This document shows, in pieces, positions 53,448-64,000 of a stretch of 64,000 nt of DNA; position 1 is the first letter of the stretch; the number at the start of each line of letters is the position of its first letter. The stretch comes from Streptococcus suis (GTDB taxonomy: Bacteria; Bacillota; Bacilli; Lactobacillales; Streptococcaceae): assembly GCF_024509525.1 (NCBI RefSeq), contig NZ_JAMWEM010000006.1, positions 91,132-155,131 of the forward strand. The letters are read 5' to 3'. Under the pieces are notes generated by a model, which saw nothing but the letters and a program-made list of their open reading frames with translations, was not told the origin of the DNA and ran no database searches. The translations under genes and the position numbers were made by a program.

Positions 53448-55829
53448 ATGGAGCACTTATTTAATTCGGCGGAATACTTAAACAAAGTCGATGCTTGGTG
53501 GCGTGCCGCTAACTACATTTCTGCAGCACAAATGTATCTGAAGGATAACCCCCTTCTCAGACGACCAGTTGTGGAACAAGACCTAAAAGCACACCCAATC
53601 GGACACTGGGGAACTGTTCCTGGACAAAACTTCATTTACGCTCATTTAAACCGTGCTATCAACAAGTATGATGCCGATATCTTTTACATTGAAGGTCCTG
53701 GTCATGGTGGTCAAGTAATGGTATCCAACTCTTACCTTGATGGCTCTTATACGGAGTTAAATCCAAACATTCCACAGACAGAAGAAGGATTTAAACAACT
53801 ATGTAAAATTTTCTCTTTCCCAGGCGGTATTGCATCTCATGCTGCTCCTGAAACCCCTGGATCTATTCACGAAGGTGGAGAGCTTGGTTACGCACTATCC
53901 CATGCTGCAGGTGCTATCTTAGATAACCCAGATACAATCGCAGCAACTGTCATCGGGGACGGTGAAGCTGAAACCGGTCCTCTTATGGCAGGATGGTTCG
54001 CCAATACCTTTATCAACCCTGTCAATGATGGTGCTGTCTTGCCAATTCTGTATCTCAATGGTGGTAAAATCCACAACCCAACTATTTTGGAACGTAAAAC
54101 AGATGAAGAATTGGAACTATTCTTTAGAGGACTTGGTTGGAATCCAATTTTCGCAGACGTAACAGCTGTAAGCAAGGACTTTGAAGCTTCTCATAAATTA
54201 TTCGCAGCAAAATTAGACCAAGCGATTGAAGAAATCAAAGCGATTCAAGCGGAAGCACGTAAGGGGGCTGCTGAAGAAGCAACGATGCCTGCATGGCCAG
54301 TATTGGTAGCTCGTATTCCTAAAGGTTGGACTGGTCCAGAAAGTTGGGAAGGCACTCCAATCGCAGGTGGCTGGCGTGCTCACCAAGTGCCGATCCCAGT
54401 GGATTCTCACCATATGGAACATGTCGATGCTCTGCTTGACTGGCTCAAAGGTTACCGTCCAGAAGAACTCTTCGATGAAGAAGGCCGTCTCCTTCCTGAA
54501 ATTGCTGAAATTTCACCAAAAGGTGATCGTCGGATGTCTATGAACCCAATCACAAACGCAGGCATCATCAAACCAATGAATACAGCTGATTGGAAGAAGC
54601 ATGCATTTGACATTGAGACACCCGGTGCGATTATGGCGCAAGACATGATTGAATTTGGTAAATATGCGGCTGATCTTGTCGAAGCTAACCCAGATAACTT
54701 CCGTATCTTCGGTCCAGACGAAACCAAATCAAACCGTCTTCAAGAAGTCTTCAAGAAAACCAACCGTCAATGGATGGGACGTCGCGATGCTTCATACGAC
54801 GAGTGGATTTCACCAGTTGGGCGTGTCATCGATTCACAATTGTCTGAACACCAAGCAGAAGGTCTTCTTGAAGGTTATGTCTTGACTGGTCGCCACGGAT
54901 TCTTCGCGTCTTATGAGTCCTTCTTGCGTGTTGTAGACACCATGATCACACAACACTTCAAATGGTTACGTAAATCAAAAACACATACAACATGGCGTAA
55001 AAACTACCCTGCTCTCAACTTGATTGCCACTTCAACAGTCTTCCAACAAGACCACAATGGCTACACTCACCAAGATCCAGGTATCTTGACCCACTTGTCA
55101 GAAAAAACACCTGATTTTATTCGTGAATACTTGCCAGCTGATGCTAACTCACTCTTGGCCGTAGCTGATAAAGCCTTCAAAGACGAAGATGTTATCAACT
55201 TGATTGTTACTTCGAAACATCCTCGTCCTCAATTCTACTCAGTGGAAGAGGCTACCGAATTGGTAGAAAAAGGCTACAAAGTCATCGATTGGGCTTCATC
55301 AGTTTCAGCAGACGAGGAGCCAGATGTAGTATTTGCCGCAGCAGGTACAGAGCCAAACTTAGAAGCACTTGCAGCAATTACTATCTTGCACAAAGCCTTC
55401 CCTGAGTTGAAGATTCGTTTTGTCAACGTTGTGGATATCTTGAAGTTGCGTCATCCAGATGTAGATCCACGTGGTTTATCTGATGAAGAATTCGACAAAG
55501 TCTTTACAACTGATAAACCGGTTATCTTTGCTTTCCATGCTTATGAAGGCATGATTCGCGATATCTTCTTTGCTCGTAAAAACCATAACCTGCACGTGCA
55601 CGGTTACCGTGAAAATGGCGATATTACAACCCCATTTGACATGCGTGTTATGTCTGAATTGGACCGTTTCCATCTAGCAAAAGATGCCGCTATTGCTTCA
55701 CTGGGTGAGCAGGCAACCGCATTTGCTAGCAAGATGGACGACACCATTGCCTTCCATAAGGAGTACATCCGTGAACACGGTGATGATATCCCTGAAGTCC
55801 AAAATTGGAAATGGGAACATCTGGAATAA
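53448..55829 (+). CDS. xfp: Xylulose-5-phosphate/fructose-6-phosphate phosphoketolase
   Basis: The ThDP enzyme cleaves xylulose 5-phosphate with phosphate to acetyl phosphate and glyceraldehyde 3-phosphate. It has [18 protein letters not shown] near residues 82-99, [21 protein letters not shown], and the ThDP motif GDGEAETGP near 171-179. The 793-residue length is normal. AAAGGAG before the ATG at 53448 fixes the start; the frame runs 12 codons further up. It has a strong promoter and its own terminator, and faces the pentitol-type PTS operon. Confidence 0.95.
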   Translation: MEHLFNSAEYLNKVDAWWRAANYISAAQMYLKDNPLLRRPVVEQDLKAHPIGHWGTVPGQNFIYAHLNRAINKYDADIFYIEGPGHGGQVMVSNSYLDGSYTELNPNIPQTEEGFKQLCKIFSFPGGIASHAAPETPGSIHEGGELGYALSHAAGAILDNPDTIAATVIGDGEAETGPLMAGWFANTFINPVNDGAVLPILYLNGGKIHNPTILERKTDEELELFFRGLGWNPIFADVTAVSKDFEASHKLFAAKLDQAIEEIKAIQAEARKGAAEEATMPAWPVLVARIPKGWTGPESWEGTPIAGGWRAHQVPIPVDSHHMEHVDALLDWLKGYRPEELFDEEGRLLPEIAEISPKGDRRMSMNPITNAGIIKPMNTADWKKHAFDIETPGAIMAQDMIEFGKYAADLVEANPDNFRIFGPDETKSNRLQEVFKKTNRQWMGRRDASYDEWISPVGRVIDSQLSEHQAEGLLEGYVLTGRHGFFASYESFLRVVDTMITQHFKWLRKSKTHTTWRKNYPALNLIATSTVFQQDHNGYTHQDPGILTHLSEKTPDFIREYLPADANSLLAVADKAFKDEDVINLIVTSKHPRPQFYSVEEATELVEKGYKVIDWASSVSADEEPDVVFAAAGTEPNLEALAAITILHKAFPELKIRFVNVVDILKLRHPDVDPRGLSDEEFDKVFTTDKPVIFAFHAYEGMIRDIFFARKNHNLHVHGYRENGDITTPFDMRVMSELDRFHLAKDAAIASLGEQATAFASKMDDTIAFHKEYIREHGDDIPEVQNWKWEHLE

Positions 55830-55854
55830 GAATATTCAACCTCACCTAAAAAAT

Positions 55855-55897
55855 AAAAAACTCTCTCCCTATTTTCACATTCAGGGAGAGAGTTTTT
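55855..55897 (+). terminator. Terminator of xfp
   Basis: AAAAACTCTCTCCCT and AGGGAGAGAGTTTTT form a 15-bp perfect stem with a 12-base loop. Confidence 0.92.
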
Positions 55898-55977
55898 CAC
55901 ATTTTTCATTTGAGCTATCTGATTTATAGTTCTGTAATTTCTGTAGTTAGTAAAGCCATCATAGAGATTATTGAACC

Positions 55978-56007
55978 CAAAAAGAGAAGACCATTTCGGT
56001 CTTCTCT
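55978..56007 (-). terminator. Terminator of rpoBC
   Basis: AGAGAAGACC-GAAAT-GGTCTTCTCT on the minus strand, then TTTTGG; a perfect 10-bp stem 18 bases after the rpoC stop. Confidence 0.9.
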
Positions 56008-56025
56008 AGATGTTAGCTTTTCATT

Positions 56026-59000
56026 TTATTCCGTCATCATTTCTTCAGCCAACTCTTCAGCAAGAGTATCTTCAATGATTTCTACCTCATTGATGGCTTG
56101 TGGTTCAAGATTACGGTAGCGGGCCATACCTGTACCTGCTGGAATAATCTTACCGATAATAACATTCTCTTTAAGACCGAGAAGGTTATCGCGTTTACCA
56201 CGAATAGCAGCATCTGTAAGGACACGAGTTGTTTCCTGGAAGGATGCGGCAGACAAGAATGAGTTGGTTTCAAGGGAAGCCTTCGTGATACCCATAAGAA
56301 CTGGACGAGCTGTTGCCGGAATACCACCTGCAATAACCACGTCAGCATTGGCATCTGTAAAGTCTGTGATATCCATGAGGGTACCCATGAGAAGATCTGT
56401 ATCACCTGGATCCATGACACGAACTTTACGAAGCATTTGACGAACCATTACCTCAATGTGCTTGTCGCCGATTTCTACACCCTGGCTACGGTAAACTTTT
56501 TGAACTTCAGAAAGAAGGTAGGTTTCAACTGCCAGAACATCACGGACTTCAAGCAAGCGTTTTGGTTGGATAGAACCTTCGGTAAGGGCTGCTCCACGCG
56601 CAACTTGGTCACCAACTTCAACCTTCATACGGGCTGTAAATGGCACCACATACTCACCTTCACCGGTCACACCTTTAACAAAGACTTTCTTAGTACGAGT
56701 AGAAGCATCTTCTTCAATTGCGATAACTTCACCTTTGACTTCGGTGATAACCGCTTCCCCTTTCGGATTGCGGGCTTCAAAGATCTCTTGGACACGAGGA
56801 AGCCCCTGCGTGATATCGCTGTTTGAGGCTACACCACCCGTGTGGAAGGTACGCATGGTAAGCTGTGTACCAGGCTCACCGATCGATTGGGCAGCGATTG
56901 TACCAACTGCTTCACCCACTTCAACCGCATCACCTGTTGCCAAGTTGATACCGTAACAGTGACGGCAGACACCGTGACGAGTGTTACATGTAAATACGCT
57001 ACGGATGGTTACTTGTTCAACACCTGCATTGACGATTTCACGAGCAATATCTTCCGTAATCAATTGGTTTGGTCCTATGATGACTGCACCAGTTTCAGGA
57101 TGTTTAACAGTTTTCTTAGTGTAACGACCTTGCAAACGCTCTTCAAGTGGCTCGATCATTTCCTTGCCATCTGTGATCGAACGGATGTCAAGACCACGGT
57201 CTGTTCCACAGTCGTCTTCACGGATAATAACGTCTTGGGCAACGTCAACCAAACGACGAGTCAAGTAACCTGAGTCAGCTGTCTTCAAGGCTGTATCCGT
57301 CATACCCTTACGGGCACCGTGAGTTGAGAAGAACATCTCGAGTACTGAGAGACCTTCACGGAAGTTAGACAAGATCGGCAATTCCATGATACGTCCGTTC
57401 GGAGCTGACATCAGACCACGCATACCGGCCAACTGGGAGAAGTTGGAAATGTTACCACGGGCTCCAGAGTCCATCATCATAACGATTGGGTTCTTCGGAT
57501 CTTGTTTTTCAACAAGGAGTTTTTCTAATTTTTCCTTAGCAGAACGCCACTCGTCAGTCACCGCTGCGTAGCGCTCGTCGTCTGTAATCATACCACGACG
57601 GAATTGTTTCTTGATTTGCTCTACACGTTCGTGTGATTCTTCAATGATTTCAGCCTTGTTGTCGATAACCGGGATATCGGCAATACCTACTGTCAAACCA
57701 GCAAGGGTTGAGTGGTAGTAACCCAAGTCTTTCAAACGGTCAAGCAGGGCTGAGGTTTCAGTTGTACGGAAACGCTTGAAGATTTCAGCGATGATGTTCC
57801 CAAGATTTTTCTTCTTGAATGGTGGGTTGATTGGCAATGCTGCAATAGCAGCCTTGATATCTGAACCTGGCTCCAAGAAGTATTTGTCAGGAGTTCCCTC
57901 TGTCAAGTTTGCATTATTTGGCTCTTGCAGGTAAGGAAGCCCTTCAGGCATAATCGCGTTAAACAAGATTTTTCCGACAGTTGTCATCATAATCTTGTGT
58001 TTTTGATTGTCTTTCCAAGGTTTGTCAAGACTGTCCGTTGCGATACCAACACGGGTATGCAAGTGAACATAACCATTGCGGTAAGCCATAACCGCTTCAT
58101 CCGCATCCTTGAAGACCATGCCTTCGCCTTCGCGACCAGCATCTTCCATGGTCAAGTAGTAGTTCCCCAAAACCATATCCTGAGATGGTGTTACGACTGG
58201 CTTACCATCTTTAGGGTTAAGGATGTGCTCTGCAGCAAGCATGAGGATACGAGCTTCTGCCTGAGCTTCTTCTGACAATGGAACGTGAATCGCCATCTGG
58301 TCACCGTCAAAGTCGGCGTTGTAGGCTTCACAGACAAGTGGGTGCAAACGAAGAGCTTTACCGTCGATCAGAACTGGCTCAAAAGCCTGGATACCCAAAC
58401 GGTGAAGGGTAGGAGCGCGGTTCAAAAGAACTGGGTGTTCTTTGATCACTTCTTCCAAGATATCCCAGATACGATCATCCCCACGTTCAATCAAACGTTT
58501 TGCAGCTTTTACGTTACCAGCGATTTCACGGGCAACGATTTCGCGCATAACAAACGGTTTGAAGAGCTCAATCGCCATTTCACGTGGCACACCACATTGG
58601 TACATTTTCAGAGTTGGACCAACAGCGATAACGGAACGTCCTGAGAAGTCAACACGCTTACCAAGCAAGTTTTGACGGAAACGTCCTTGCTTACCTTTGA
58701 GCATGTGGCTGAGTGATTTGAGCGGACGGCTACCTGGTCCTGTGATAGGACGACCACGGCGACCGTTGTCAATCAAGGCATCCACAGCTTCTTGGAGCAT
58801 CCGTTTTTCGTTTTGTACAATGATACCTGGAGCATTGAGTTCCAAGAGACGAGCCAAACGGTTGTTCCGGTTGATAACACGGCGGTAGAGTTCATTCAAG
58901 TCAGATGCGGCAAAACGGCCACCATCCAACTGAACCATCGGACGCAAATCTGGTGGAATAACAGGAAGAATGTTGAGAATCATCCATTCAGGCTTGTTAC

Positions 59001-59661
59001 CAGATTTGTTAAAGGCATCGAGTACGTCCAAACGACGAACAGCCTTGATACGTTTTTGACCAGAAGCAGTTTTCAGCTCTTCTTTCAAGGCTGCAATTTC
59101 TGCTGGTAGATCTACTTGTTTCAAGAGGTCTTGAATGGCTTCCGCACCCATTTTGGCCACGAAGGAGCCATGACCATACTCACGCAAACGCTCACGGTAT
59201 TCACGCTCAGTCATGATAGACTTGTGCTCAAGTGGCGTTTCTTTTGGATCGATGACCACATAAGCCGCGAAATAAATGACTTCTTCCAGAGCACGTGGGC
59301 TCATATCCAAGGTCAAGCCCATACGGCTTGGAATCCCTTTGAAATACCAGATGTGTGAGATTGGAGCTTTCAACTCGATGTGTCCCATCCGTTCACGGCG
59401 GACTTTGGCACGAGTTACTTCGACACCACAGCGGTCACAAACAATCCCTTTGTAACGGATTCGCTTGTATTTTCCACACGAACACTCCCAATCTTTTGTT
59501 GGACCAAAGATGACTTCGTCAAAGAGTCCGTCACGTTCTGGTTTGAGTGTACGGTAGTTGATTGTTTCAGGTTTTTTAACCTCACCGTAAGACCATGAAC
59601 GGACCTTGTTTGGTGAAGCTAACGTGATTTGCATACTTTTAAATCGATTTACGTCAACCAC
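56026..59661 (-). CDS. rpoC: RNA polymerase subunit beta'
   Basis: The largest RNA polymerase subunit holds the catalytic magnesium through [10 protein letters not shown]. Its zinc ribbon is [19 protein letters not shown] near residues 70-88, and the second zinc site is [13 protein letters not shown]. The frame opens at 59787, but the real start is GTG at 59661: AAAGGG lies seven nt upstream and the protein then begins [16 protein letters not shown] as in other streptococci. This gives 1211 residues. It follows rpoB after a 155-bp spacer. Confidence 0.97.
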   Translation of the reverse strand: MVDVNRFKSMQITLASPNKVRSWSYGEVKKPETINYRTLKPERDGLFDEVIFGPTKDWECSCGKYKRIRYKGIVCDRCGVEVTRAKVRRERMGHIELKAPISHIWYFKGIPSRMGLTLDMSPRALEEVIYFAAYVVIDPKETPLEHKSIMTEREYRERLREYGHGSFVAKMGAEAIQDLLKQVDLPAEIAALKEELKTASGQKRIKAVRRLDVLDAFNKSGNKPEWMILNILPVIPPDLRPMVQLDGGRFAASDLNELYRRVINRNNRLARLLELNAPGIIVQNEKRMLQEAVDALIDNGRRGRPITGPGSRPLKSLSHMLKGKQGRFRQNLLGKRVDFSGRSVIAVGPTLKMYQCGVPREMAIELFKPFVMREIVAREIAGNVKAAKRLIERGDDRIWDILEEVIKEHPVLLNRAPTLHRLGIQAFEPVLIDGKALRLHPLVCEAYNADFDGDQMAIHVPLSEEAQAEARILMLAAEHILNPKDGKPVVTPSQDMVLGNYYLTMEDAGREGEGMVFKDADEAVMAYRNGYVHLHTRVGIATDSLDKPWKDNQKHKIMMTTVGKILFNAIMPEGLPYLQEPNNANLTEGTPDKYFLEPGSDIKAAIAALPINPPFKKKNLGNIIAEIFKRFRTTETSALLDRLKDLGYYHSTLAGLTVGIADIPVIDNKAEIIEESHERVEQIKKQFRRGMITDDERYAAVTDEWRSAKEKLEKLLVEKQDPKNPIVMMMDSGARGNISNFSQLAGMRGLMSAPNGRIMELPILSNFREGLSVLEMFFSTHGARKGMTDTALKTADSGYLTRRLVDVAQDVIIREDDCGTDRGLDIRSITDGKEMIEPLEERLQGRYTKKTVKHPETGAVIIGPNQLITEDIAREIVNAGVEQVTIRSVFTCNTRHGVCRHCYGINLATGDAVEVGEAVGTIAAQSIGEPGTQLTMRTFHTGGVASNSDITQGLPRVQEIFEARNPKGEAVITEVKGEVIAIEEDASTRTKKVFVKGVTGEGEYVVPFTARMKVEVGDQVARGAALTEGSIQPKRLLEVRDVLAVETYLLSEVQKVYRSQGVEIGDKHIEVMVRQMLRKVRVMDPGDTDLLMGTLMDITDFTDANADVVIAGGIPATARPVLMGITKASLETNSFLSAASFQETTRVLTDAAIRGKRDNLLGLKENVIIGKIIPAGTGMARYRNLEPQAINEVEIIEDTLAEELAEEMMTE

Positions 59662-59816
59662 TAATAATCCCTTTCTTTCTTTGTGAGAGGCGGATGATTC
59701 ACACCTCGGATTCTTGAATAACCGACAAAGTTGCTGGATAGACCAGCACCAGACAGACCCAGGCGATCCCAGTTGATACAAGATCAAGCAAGGACCTACC
59801 CTAGCCTCCTAGCTGA
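59662..59816. other. rpoB-rpoC intergenic spacer
   Basis: These 155 bp carry no ORF and no clear promoter. They are richer in G+C than other spacers here and contain short complementary words (for example AGACCAGCACC with GGTGCTGG), so local RNA structure or an RNase processing site is possible. Confidence 0.4.
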
Positions 59817-62800
59817 TTACTCTTTGTCTTCTGCTTCTTCTGCTGCAAAGGCTGCCGCTGCGTCAGCTGCTGCTTTTGCACGTGCTTTTTCAAGATCATC
59901 TACGTGGATGATGTCATCATCTTCACCTTCATCAAGGTCACGCAATTCTACTTCATTATCATCTTCATCAAGGACACGCATATCCAAACCAAGTGATTGC
60001 AATTCTTTAACAAGAACGCGGAAGGATTCTGGAACACCTGGTTTTGGAATTGGTTTACCTTTGGTGATGGCTTCATAGGCTTTAAGACGGCCTGTCACAT
60101 CATCTGACTTGTAAGTCAAGATTTCTTGAAGGACGTTTGAAGCACCATAGGCTTCAAGGGCCCAAACCTCCATCTCACCGAAACGCTGACCACCAAACTG
60201 AGCCTTACCTCCGAGTGGCTGTTGGGTAACGAGTGAGTATGGTCCGACTGAGCGGGCGTGAAGTTTATCATCAACCATGTGGTGAAGCTTGATCATGTAC
60301 ATGACACCGACAGATACACGGTTGTCAAATGGCTCACCTGTACGTCCATCGTAAAGAATGGTTTTGGCATCTGAGTCCATACCTGCTTCTTTAACAGTTG
60401 ACCAGAGGTCTTCTGAACTTGCACCATCGAAAACTGGTGTTGCGATATGGATGCCCAAGTTGCGAGCCGCCATACCCAAGTGAAGTTCCATAACCTGACC
60501 GATGTTCATACGTGATGGCACCCCGAGTGGGTTCAACATGATGTCAACTGGTGTTCCATCTGGAAGATATGGCATATCCTCAACAGGTACAATACGTGAA
60601 ACGACACCCTTGTTACCGTGACGACCGGCCATCTTATCTCCGACCTTGATCTTACGTTTTTGAGCGATGTAAACACGAACCAACATGTTGACACCTGATT
60701 GCAATTCATCACCGTTGGCACGAGTAAAGATTTTCACATCACGAACGACACCATCGGCACCGTGAGGTACACGAAGAGATGTATCACGAACTTCACGTGA
60801 TTTATCTCCGAAGATAGCGTGCAAGAGACGCTCTTCAGCAGAAAGATCTTTTTCACCTTTTGGTGTGACTTTACCAACAAGAATGTCGCCTTCTTTAACT
60901 TCGGCACCAATACGGATGATACCCATTTCGTCCAAGTTGCGAAGAGCATCTTCACCAACGTTTGGAATTTCGCGAGTGATTTCTTCAGGGCCTAACTTGG
61001 TATCGCGTGTTTCTGATTCGTATTCTTCCAAGTGAACAGATGTATACACATCGTCTTTCACAAGGCGTTCAGACATGATAACCGCGTCCTCGAAGTTGTA
61101 ACCTTCCCAAGTCATGTAAGCAACGATTGGGTTTTGACCAAGAGCCATTTCCCCACGTTCCATAGAAGGACCATCTGCGATAAAGTCGCCTTTTTCTACG
61201 ACGTCGCCCAATTTAACAAGCGTACGTTGGTTGTAGGCAGTACCTGAGTTTGAACGGCGGAATTTCTGAATGTGATAGACATCCAAGGAACCATCTTCTC
61301 GGCGTACTTCTACCTTGTCTGCATCTGCATAAACAACCTTACCATCGTGTTGGGCAATAACTGCCGCACCTGAGTCATGGGCAGCCTGGTATTCCATACC
61401 AGTACCAACGTATGGTGCTTTTGGATCAATCAATGGAACAGCCTGACGTTGCATGTTGGCACCCATGAGGGCACGGTTGGAGTCATCGTTTTCCAAGAAA
61501 GGAATACATGCTGTCGCAACAGCAACTACCTGTTTCGGAGATACATCCATGAAGTCTGCTGAATCTGCTGGGAACTCTTGGTTGTTACCTTGGTGACGTC
61601 CCATAACAATCTTATCAACGAAACGGTTGTTTTCATCAAGTGGCGATGTTGATTGTGCTACGATGAAGGCATCTTCTTCATCGGCTGTCAACCAAACAAT
61701 CTCATTTGTAACTGTACCAGTTGCACGGTCAATCTTGCGGTATGGTGTTTGGATGAAGCCATACTTGTTGAGGTGACCATAAGAAGACAAGTTGTTGATC
61801 AAACCGATGTTTGGTCCCTCAGGCGTTTCAATCGGACACATACGTCCATAGTGGGTGTAGTGAACGTCTCGAACTTCATAGCCCGCACGGTCACGGGTCA
61901 AACCACCAGGTCCCAAGGCTGACAAACGGCGTTTGTGAGACAACTCAGAAAGTGGGTTGTGTTGGTCCATGAACTGTGATAACTGAGAGGAACCAAAGAA
62001 TTCTTTAATTGCAGCTGTTACAGGACGGATATTGATGATTTGTTGTGGCGTCAATACTTCGTTGTCTTGAACAGACATACGCTCACGCAAGTTCCGCTCC
62101 ATACGAGTCAAACCGATACGCACTTGGTTGGCAAGCAATTCACCAACGGCACGGATACGACGGTTACCCAAGTGGTCGATATCGTCTACACGACCAAGAC
62201 CTTCCGCAAGGTTGAGGAAGTAGCTCATCTCAGCCAAAATATCAGCAGGTGTTACGATGCGTACATTTTCAGCTGGATTCGCATTACCAATCACAGTGAC
62301 TACGCGATCTGGATCCTTAGGTGCCACAATCTTGAATTTCTGCAAGAGAACAGGCTCCAAGAGAACAGCTGAGTCGTTTGGAATGTACTCTACAATGTTC
62401 AACTCGTCGAATTGTGCTTCTACTTTTTCAAGCACATCACGAGTCAAGACAGTACCTGCTTCTAAGACAATCTCACCTGTTTCACCGTTAATGACGTGCT
62501 CTGCAAGTGTTTGGTTGAGCAAGCGAGTGCGAAGGTTAAGCTTTTTATTAATCTTGTAACGACCAACAGGTGCCAAATCGTAACGACGTGGGTCAAAGAA
62601 ACGAGCTGTCAAGAGGCTACGAGAGCTTTCAGCTGTCTTTGGCTCACCTGGACGAAGACGCTCATAGATTTCCTTGAGGGCTTCATCTGTACGAGAATCG
62701 GCTGGGTTTTTATGAATATCTTTTTCAATGGTGTTGCGAACCAATTCGCTATCACCAAAGATGTCAAAGATTTCATCATCACCTGAGAAACCAAGCGCAC

Positions 62801-63389
62801 GTACCAGCGTTGTAAATGGAATTTTACGAGTACGGTCGATACGAGTATAGGCAATATCCTTAGAATCAGTTTCCAATTCCAACCAAGCTCCACGGTTAGG
62901 GATAACCGTTGAACCATAACCTACTTTACCGTTCTTATCTACTTTATCATTGAAGTAGACACCTGGTGAACGTACCAACTGAGAAACGATAATCCGCTCT
63001 GCACCGTTGATGATGAAGGTCCCCATTTCAGTCATGATTGGGAATTCACCGAAGAAGACCTCTTGGGTTTTAATTTCACCCGTTTCCTTGTTGATCAAAC
63101 GGAAGGTAACGAAGATTGGTGCAGAATAGTTGGCATCGTGTGCACGTGCCTCTTCCAAGGTATATTTTGGTTCCTTCAATTCGTAACCAACAAATTCCAA
63201 TTCCATGGTTTCTGTAAAGTTAGAAACCGGAAGCACATCTTCAAAGACTTCCTTCAAGCCATGGTCAAGAAAATCCTGGAAAGAATCCGTTTGGATTTCA
63301 ATCAAATTTGGTAAATCAAGAACTTCCTTGATTCTTGAAAAACTACGACGGGTACGGTGCTTGCCGTACTGAACTTCATGTCCTGCCAA
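59817..63389 (-). CDS. rpoB: RNA polymerase subunit beta
   Basis: The 1190-residue beta subunit is complete. The start is TTG at 63389 with AAAGGAG seven nt upstream, giving the streptococcal [20 protein letters not shown] beginning; the frame extends 30 codons further without support. The rifampicin region reads [20 protein letters not shown] followed by [12 protein letters not shown], the wild-type sequence at the main resistance positions. The C-terminus is an acidic/alanine-rich tail (about residues 1145-1190) typical of streptococci. Confidence 0.97.
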   Translation of the reverse strand: MAGHEVQYGKHRTRRSFSRIKEVLDLPNLIEIQTDSFQDFLDHGLKEVFEDVLPVSNFTETMELEFVGYELKEPKYTLEEARAHDANYSAPIFVTFRLINKETGEIKTQEVFFGEFPIMTEMGTFIINGAERIIVSQLVRSPGVYFNDKVDKNGKVGYGSTVIPNRGAWLELETDSKDIAYTRIDRTRKIPFTTLVRALGFSGDDEIFDIFGDSELVRNTIEKDIHKNPADSRTDEALKEIYERLRPGEPKTAESSRSLLTARFFDPRRYDLAPVGRYKINKKLNLRTRLLNQTLAEHVINGETGEIVLEAGTVLTRDVLEKVEAQFDELNIVEYIPNDSAVLLEPVLLQKFKIVAPKDPDRVVTVIGNANPAENVRIVTPADILAEMSYFLNLAEGLGRVDDIDHLGNRRIRAVGELLANQVRIGLTRMERNLRERMSVQDNEVLTPQQIINIRPVTAAIKEFFGSSQLSQFMDQHNPLSELSHKRRLSALGPGGLTRDRAGYEVRDVHYTHYGRMCPIETPEGPNIGLINNLSSYGHLNKYGFIQTPYRKIDRATGTVTNEIVWLTADEEDAFIVAQSTSPLDENNRFVDKIVMGRHQGNNQEFPADSADFMDVSPKQVVAVATACIPFLENDDSNRALMGANMQRQAVPLIDPKAPYVGTGMEYQAAHDSGAAVIAQHDGKVVYADADKVEVRREDGSLDVYHIQKFRRSNSGTAYNQRTLVKLGDVVEKGDFIADGPSMERGEMALGQNPIVAYMTWEGYNFEDAVIMSERLVKDDVYTSVHLEEYESETRDTKLGPEEITREIPNVGEDALRNLDEMGIIRIGAEVKEGDILVGKVTPKGEKDLSAEERLLHAIFGDKSREVRDTSLRVPHGADGVVRDVKIFTRANGDELQSGVNMLVRVYIAQKRKIKVGDKMAGRHGNKGVVSRIVPVEDMPYLPDGTPVDIMLNPLGVPSRMNIGQVMELHLGMAARNLGIHIATPVFDGASSEDLWSTVKEAGMDSDAKTILYDGRTGEPFDNRVSVGVMYMIKLHHMVDDKLHARSVGPYSLVTQQPLGGKAQFGGQRFGEMEVWALEAYGASNVLQEILTYKSDDVTGRLKAYEAITKGKPIPKPGVPESFRVLVKELQSLGLDMRVLDEDDNEVELRDLDEGEDDDIIHVDDLEKARAKAAADAAAAFAAEEAEDKE

Positions 63390-63803
63390 AAGTTTTCTCC
63401 TTTGTAATAAGATACGAGGACGTAAAATTCGAGAGAAAAATAAGCGGTAAGTCCAAAATCTTTGATTTTGCTGACGCACCCTCGTCAGAACGACTAGGGC
63501 TTTCTAGACAGAACGTCGAAGAAAGACCAGACGTTTACGACGTTATGAGCAGTTAGCGAAACAAAAATTCATTAACAAAGCTTTTTTCCGACGAATTTAG
63601 TCCGAGTTCAATTATCAGCCAACAAGTTGGCTCCATTTATCCTTTTTCTGAATATTTAGAATCTTTAAGAATAGATGACAATTCTCAAAAATAGGCCTCA
63701 TAGACACAAAAAGAGCAGCTAAATCTTCCTTTTGAAAAGTATGATTTAACTGCTGCAAGCCTTGTTTGGACAATATTTCAAACAAGACACACGACAAATT
63801 ATC
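63390..63803 (-). promoter_or_regulatory. Long leader of rpoB
   Basis: From the promoter at 63810-63838 to the TTG start is about 414 nt with no convincing gene. One short open frame with a TTG start at 63797 has no ribosome-binding site and no family match. AGCCAA/TTGGCT (63616-63631) forms a small hairpin. Such a leader could host transcript-level feedback control. Confidence 0.5.
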
Positions 63804-63809
63804 TAGACT

Positions 63810-63838
63810 ATTATACCATAAAAATAGCTAACTTACAA
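63810..63838 (-). promoter_or_regulatory. rpoBC promoter
   Basis: Minus strand TTGTAA (63833-63838), a 17-bp spacer and a perfect TATAAT (63810-63815). Confidence 0.7.
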
Positions 63839-63886
63839 GCCACTTACTTATATACCTCTCAAAGCTAGAGAAAGCTAAATTCCCAA

Positions 63887-63953
63887 AGTAAGTTCTAGTC
63901 TGTCTTAAAAACTGGAAATTAGACTGAGACAAAGAAATAAGGTAGAACTTACT
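63887..63953. repeat. Inverted repeat near window end
   Basis: AGTAAGTTCTA (63887-63897) and TAGAACTTACT (63943-63953) are exact 11-bp inverses. Inner words AGTCTGTC and AGACTGAGAC extend the symmetry. No gene lies here; it may be a terminator or a small mobile-repeat remnant. The final 47 bases show nothing further. Confidence 0.5.
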
Positions 63954-64000
63954 ATGGGACAAGTTGGTAACTGACAATGAAAAACAAACACTTAACCCTC

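Noticed and set aside
61900..62000. Possible rifampicin-resistance changes in rpoB
   Set aside because: The residues at the main resistance positions (Gln, Asp, His, Arg, Ser in the canonical segment) are wild type.
63615..63797. A 60-codon open frame in the rpoB leader
   Set aside because: TTG start without ribosome-binding site, six bases after the predicted transcript start; no family resemblance.
1..64000. CRISPR arrays, rRNA, prophage or complete transposons
   Set aside because: No regularly spaced direct repeats, transposase or integrase genes, or rRNA sequence were seen.

Overview
The window looks like a chromosome segment of a low-GC Firmicute, most probably Streptococcus suis or a very close relative. 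The evidence is streptococcal gene order and protein sequence throughout (rnpA-yidC-jag with rpmH just downstream, argGH, dut-radA-carbonic anhydrase, gpsA-galU, rpoBC), a tRNA gene without an encoded CCA, TTG/GTG starts on several core genes, two BOX-like repeats, and a MarR plus heterodimeric ABC exporter operon matching the SatR/SatA/SatB fluoroquinolone efflux locus known from S. suis. The species call is inference; no database search was possible.

Layout. 1-7.7 kb: the end of a flavoprotein reductase gene and a pseudouridine synthase on +, then minus-strand housekeeping runs: purR with two small membrane proteins, and rsgA-rpe-thiN-rmuC-yhaM-phosphotransferase. 7.8-15 kb: tRNA-Leu(CAG), ksgA, a small accessory block (DUF1697, DJ-1/PfpI protein, RelBE-type toxin-antitoxin, unknown gene), then rnmV, tatD, rpmH, jag, yidC, rnpA. 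15-25 kb: argGH behind an ArgR-like operator, a Nudix gene, a MerR regulator divergent from a small membrane protein, mmuPM, gltX and an MFS transporter. 24.5-31 kb: a LytTR regulator with a LiaF-like protein, a TIGR00266 protein, a BOX-like repeat, carbonic anhydrase, radA, dut, a RhuM-family gene inside the dut operon, an apparently leaderless gene, and the broken-off 3' end of an ABC exporter gene. 31.5-34.3 kb: an operon of two FMN reductases (one fused to a PAS-like domain) and a formate/nitrite transporter. 34.4-38.4 kb: satR-satA-satB. 38.4-44.5 kb: gpsA-galU, rhomboid protease, 5-formyl-THF cyclo-ligase, the acetyl branch of lysine/diaminopimelate synthesis, and a DUF4352 protein whose promoter spacer is a TA dinucleotide tract. 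44.8-55.8 kb: transketolase, a GatABC-type PTS with two sugar-alcohol dehydrogenases and a PRD regulator, and a divergent phosphoketolase. 55.9-64 kb: rpoC and rpoB with a long leader.

How the genes work together. The best-defined metabolic block is 44.8-55.8 kb. The PTS would import and phosphorylate a polyol, the dehydrogenases would oxidise it, and transketolase and phosphoketolase, which flank the operon, both use xylulose 5-phosphate. This suggests a pentitol rather than galactitol. CcpA-type cre sites sit at the tkt and regulator promoters. Much of the novelty is regulatory: a MerR-type 19-bp-spacer promoter, LytTR direct repeats, a MarR dyad on a full-consensus promoter, a possible phase-variable TA-tract promoter and a hairpin-dense gene-free interval. 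No CRISPR array, complete IS element, prophage or rRNA was seen.
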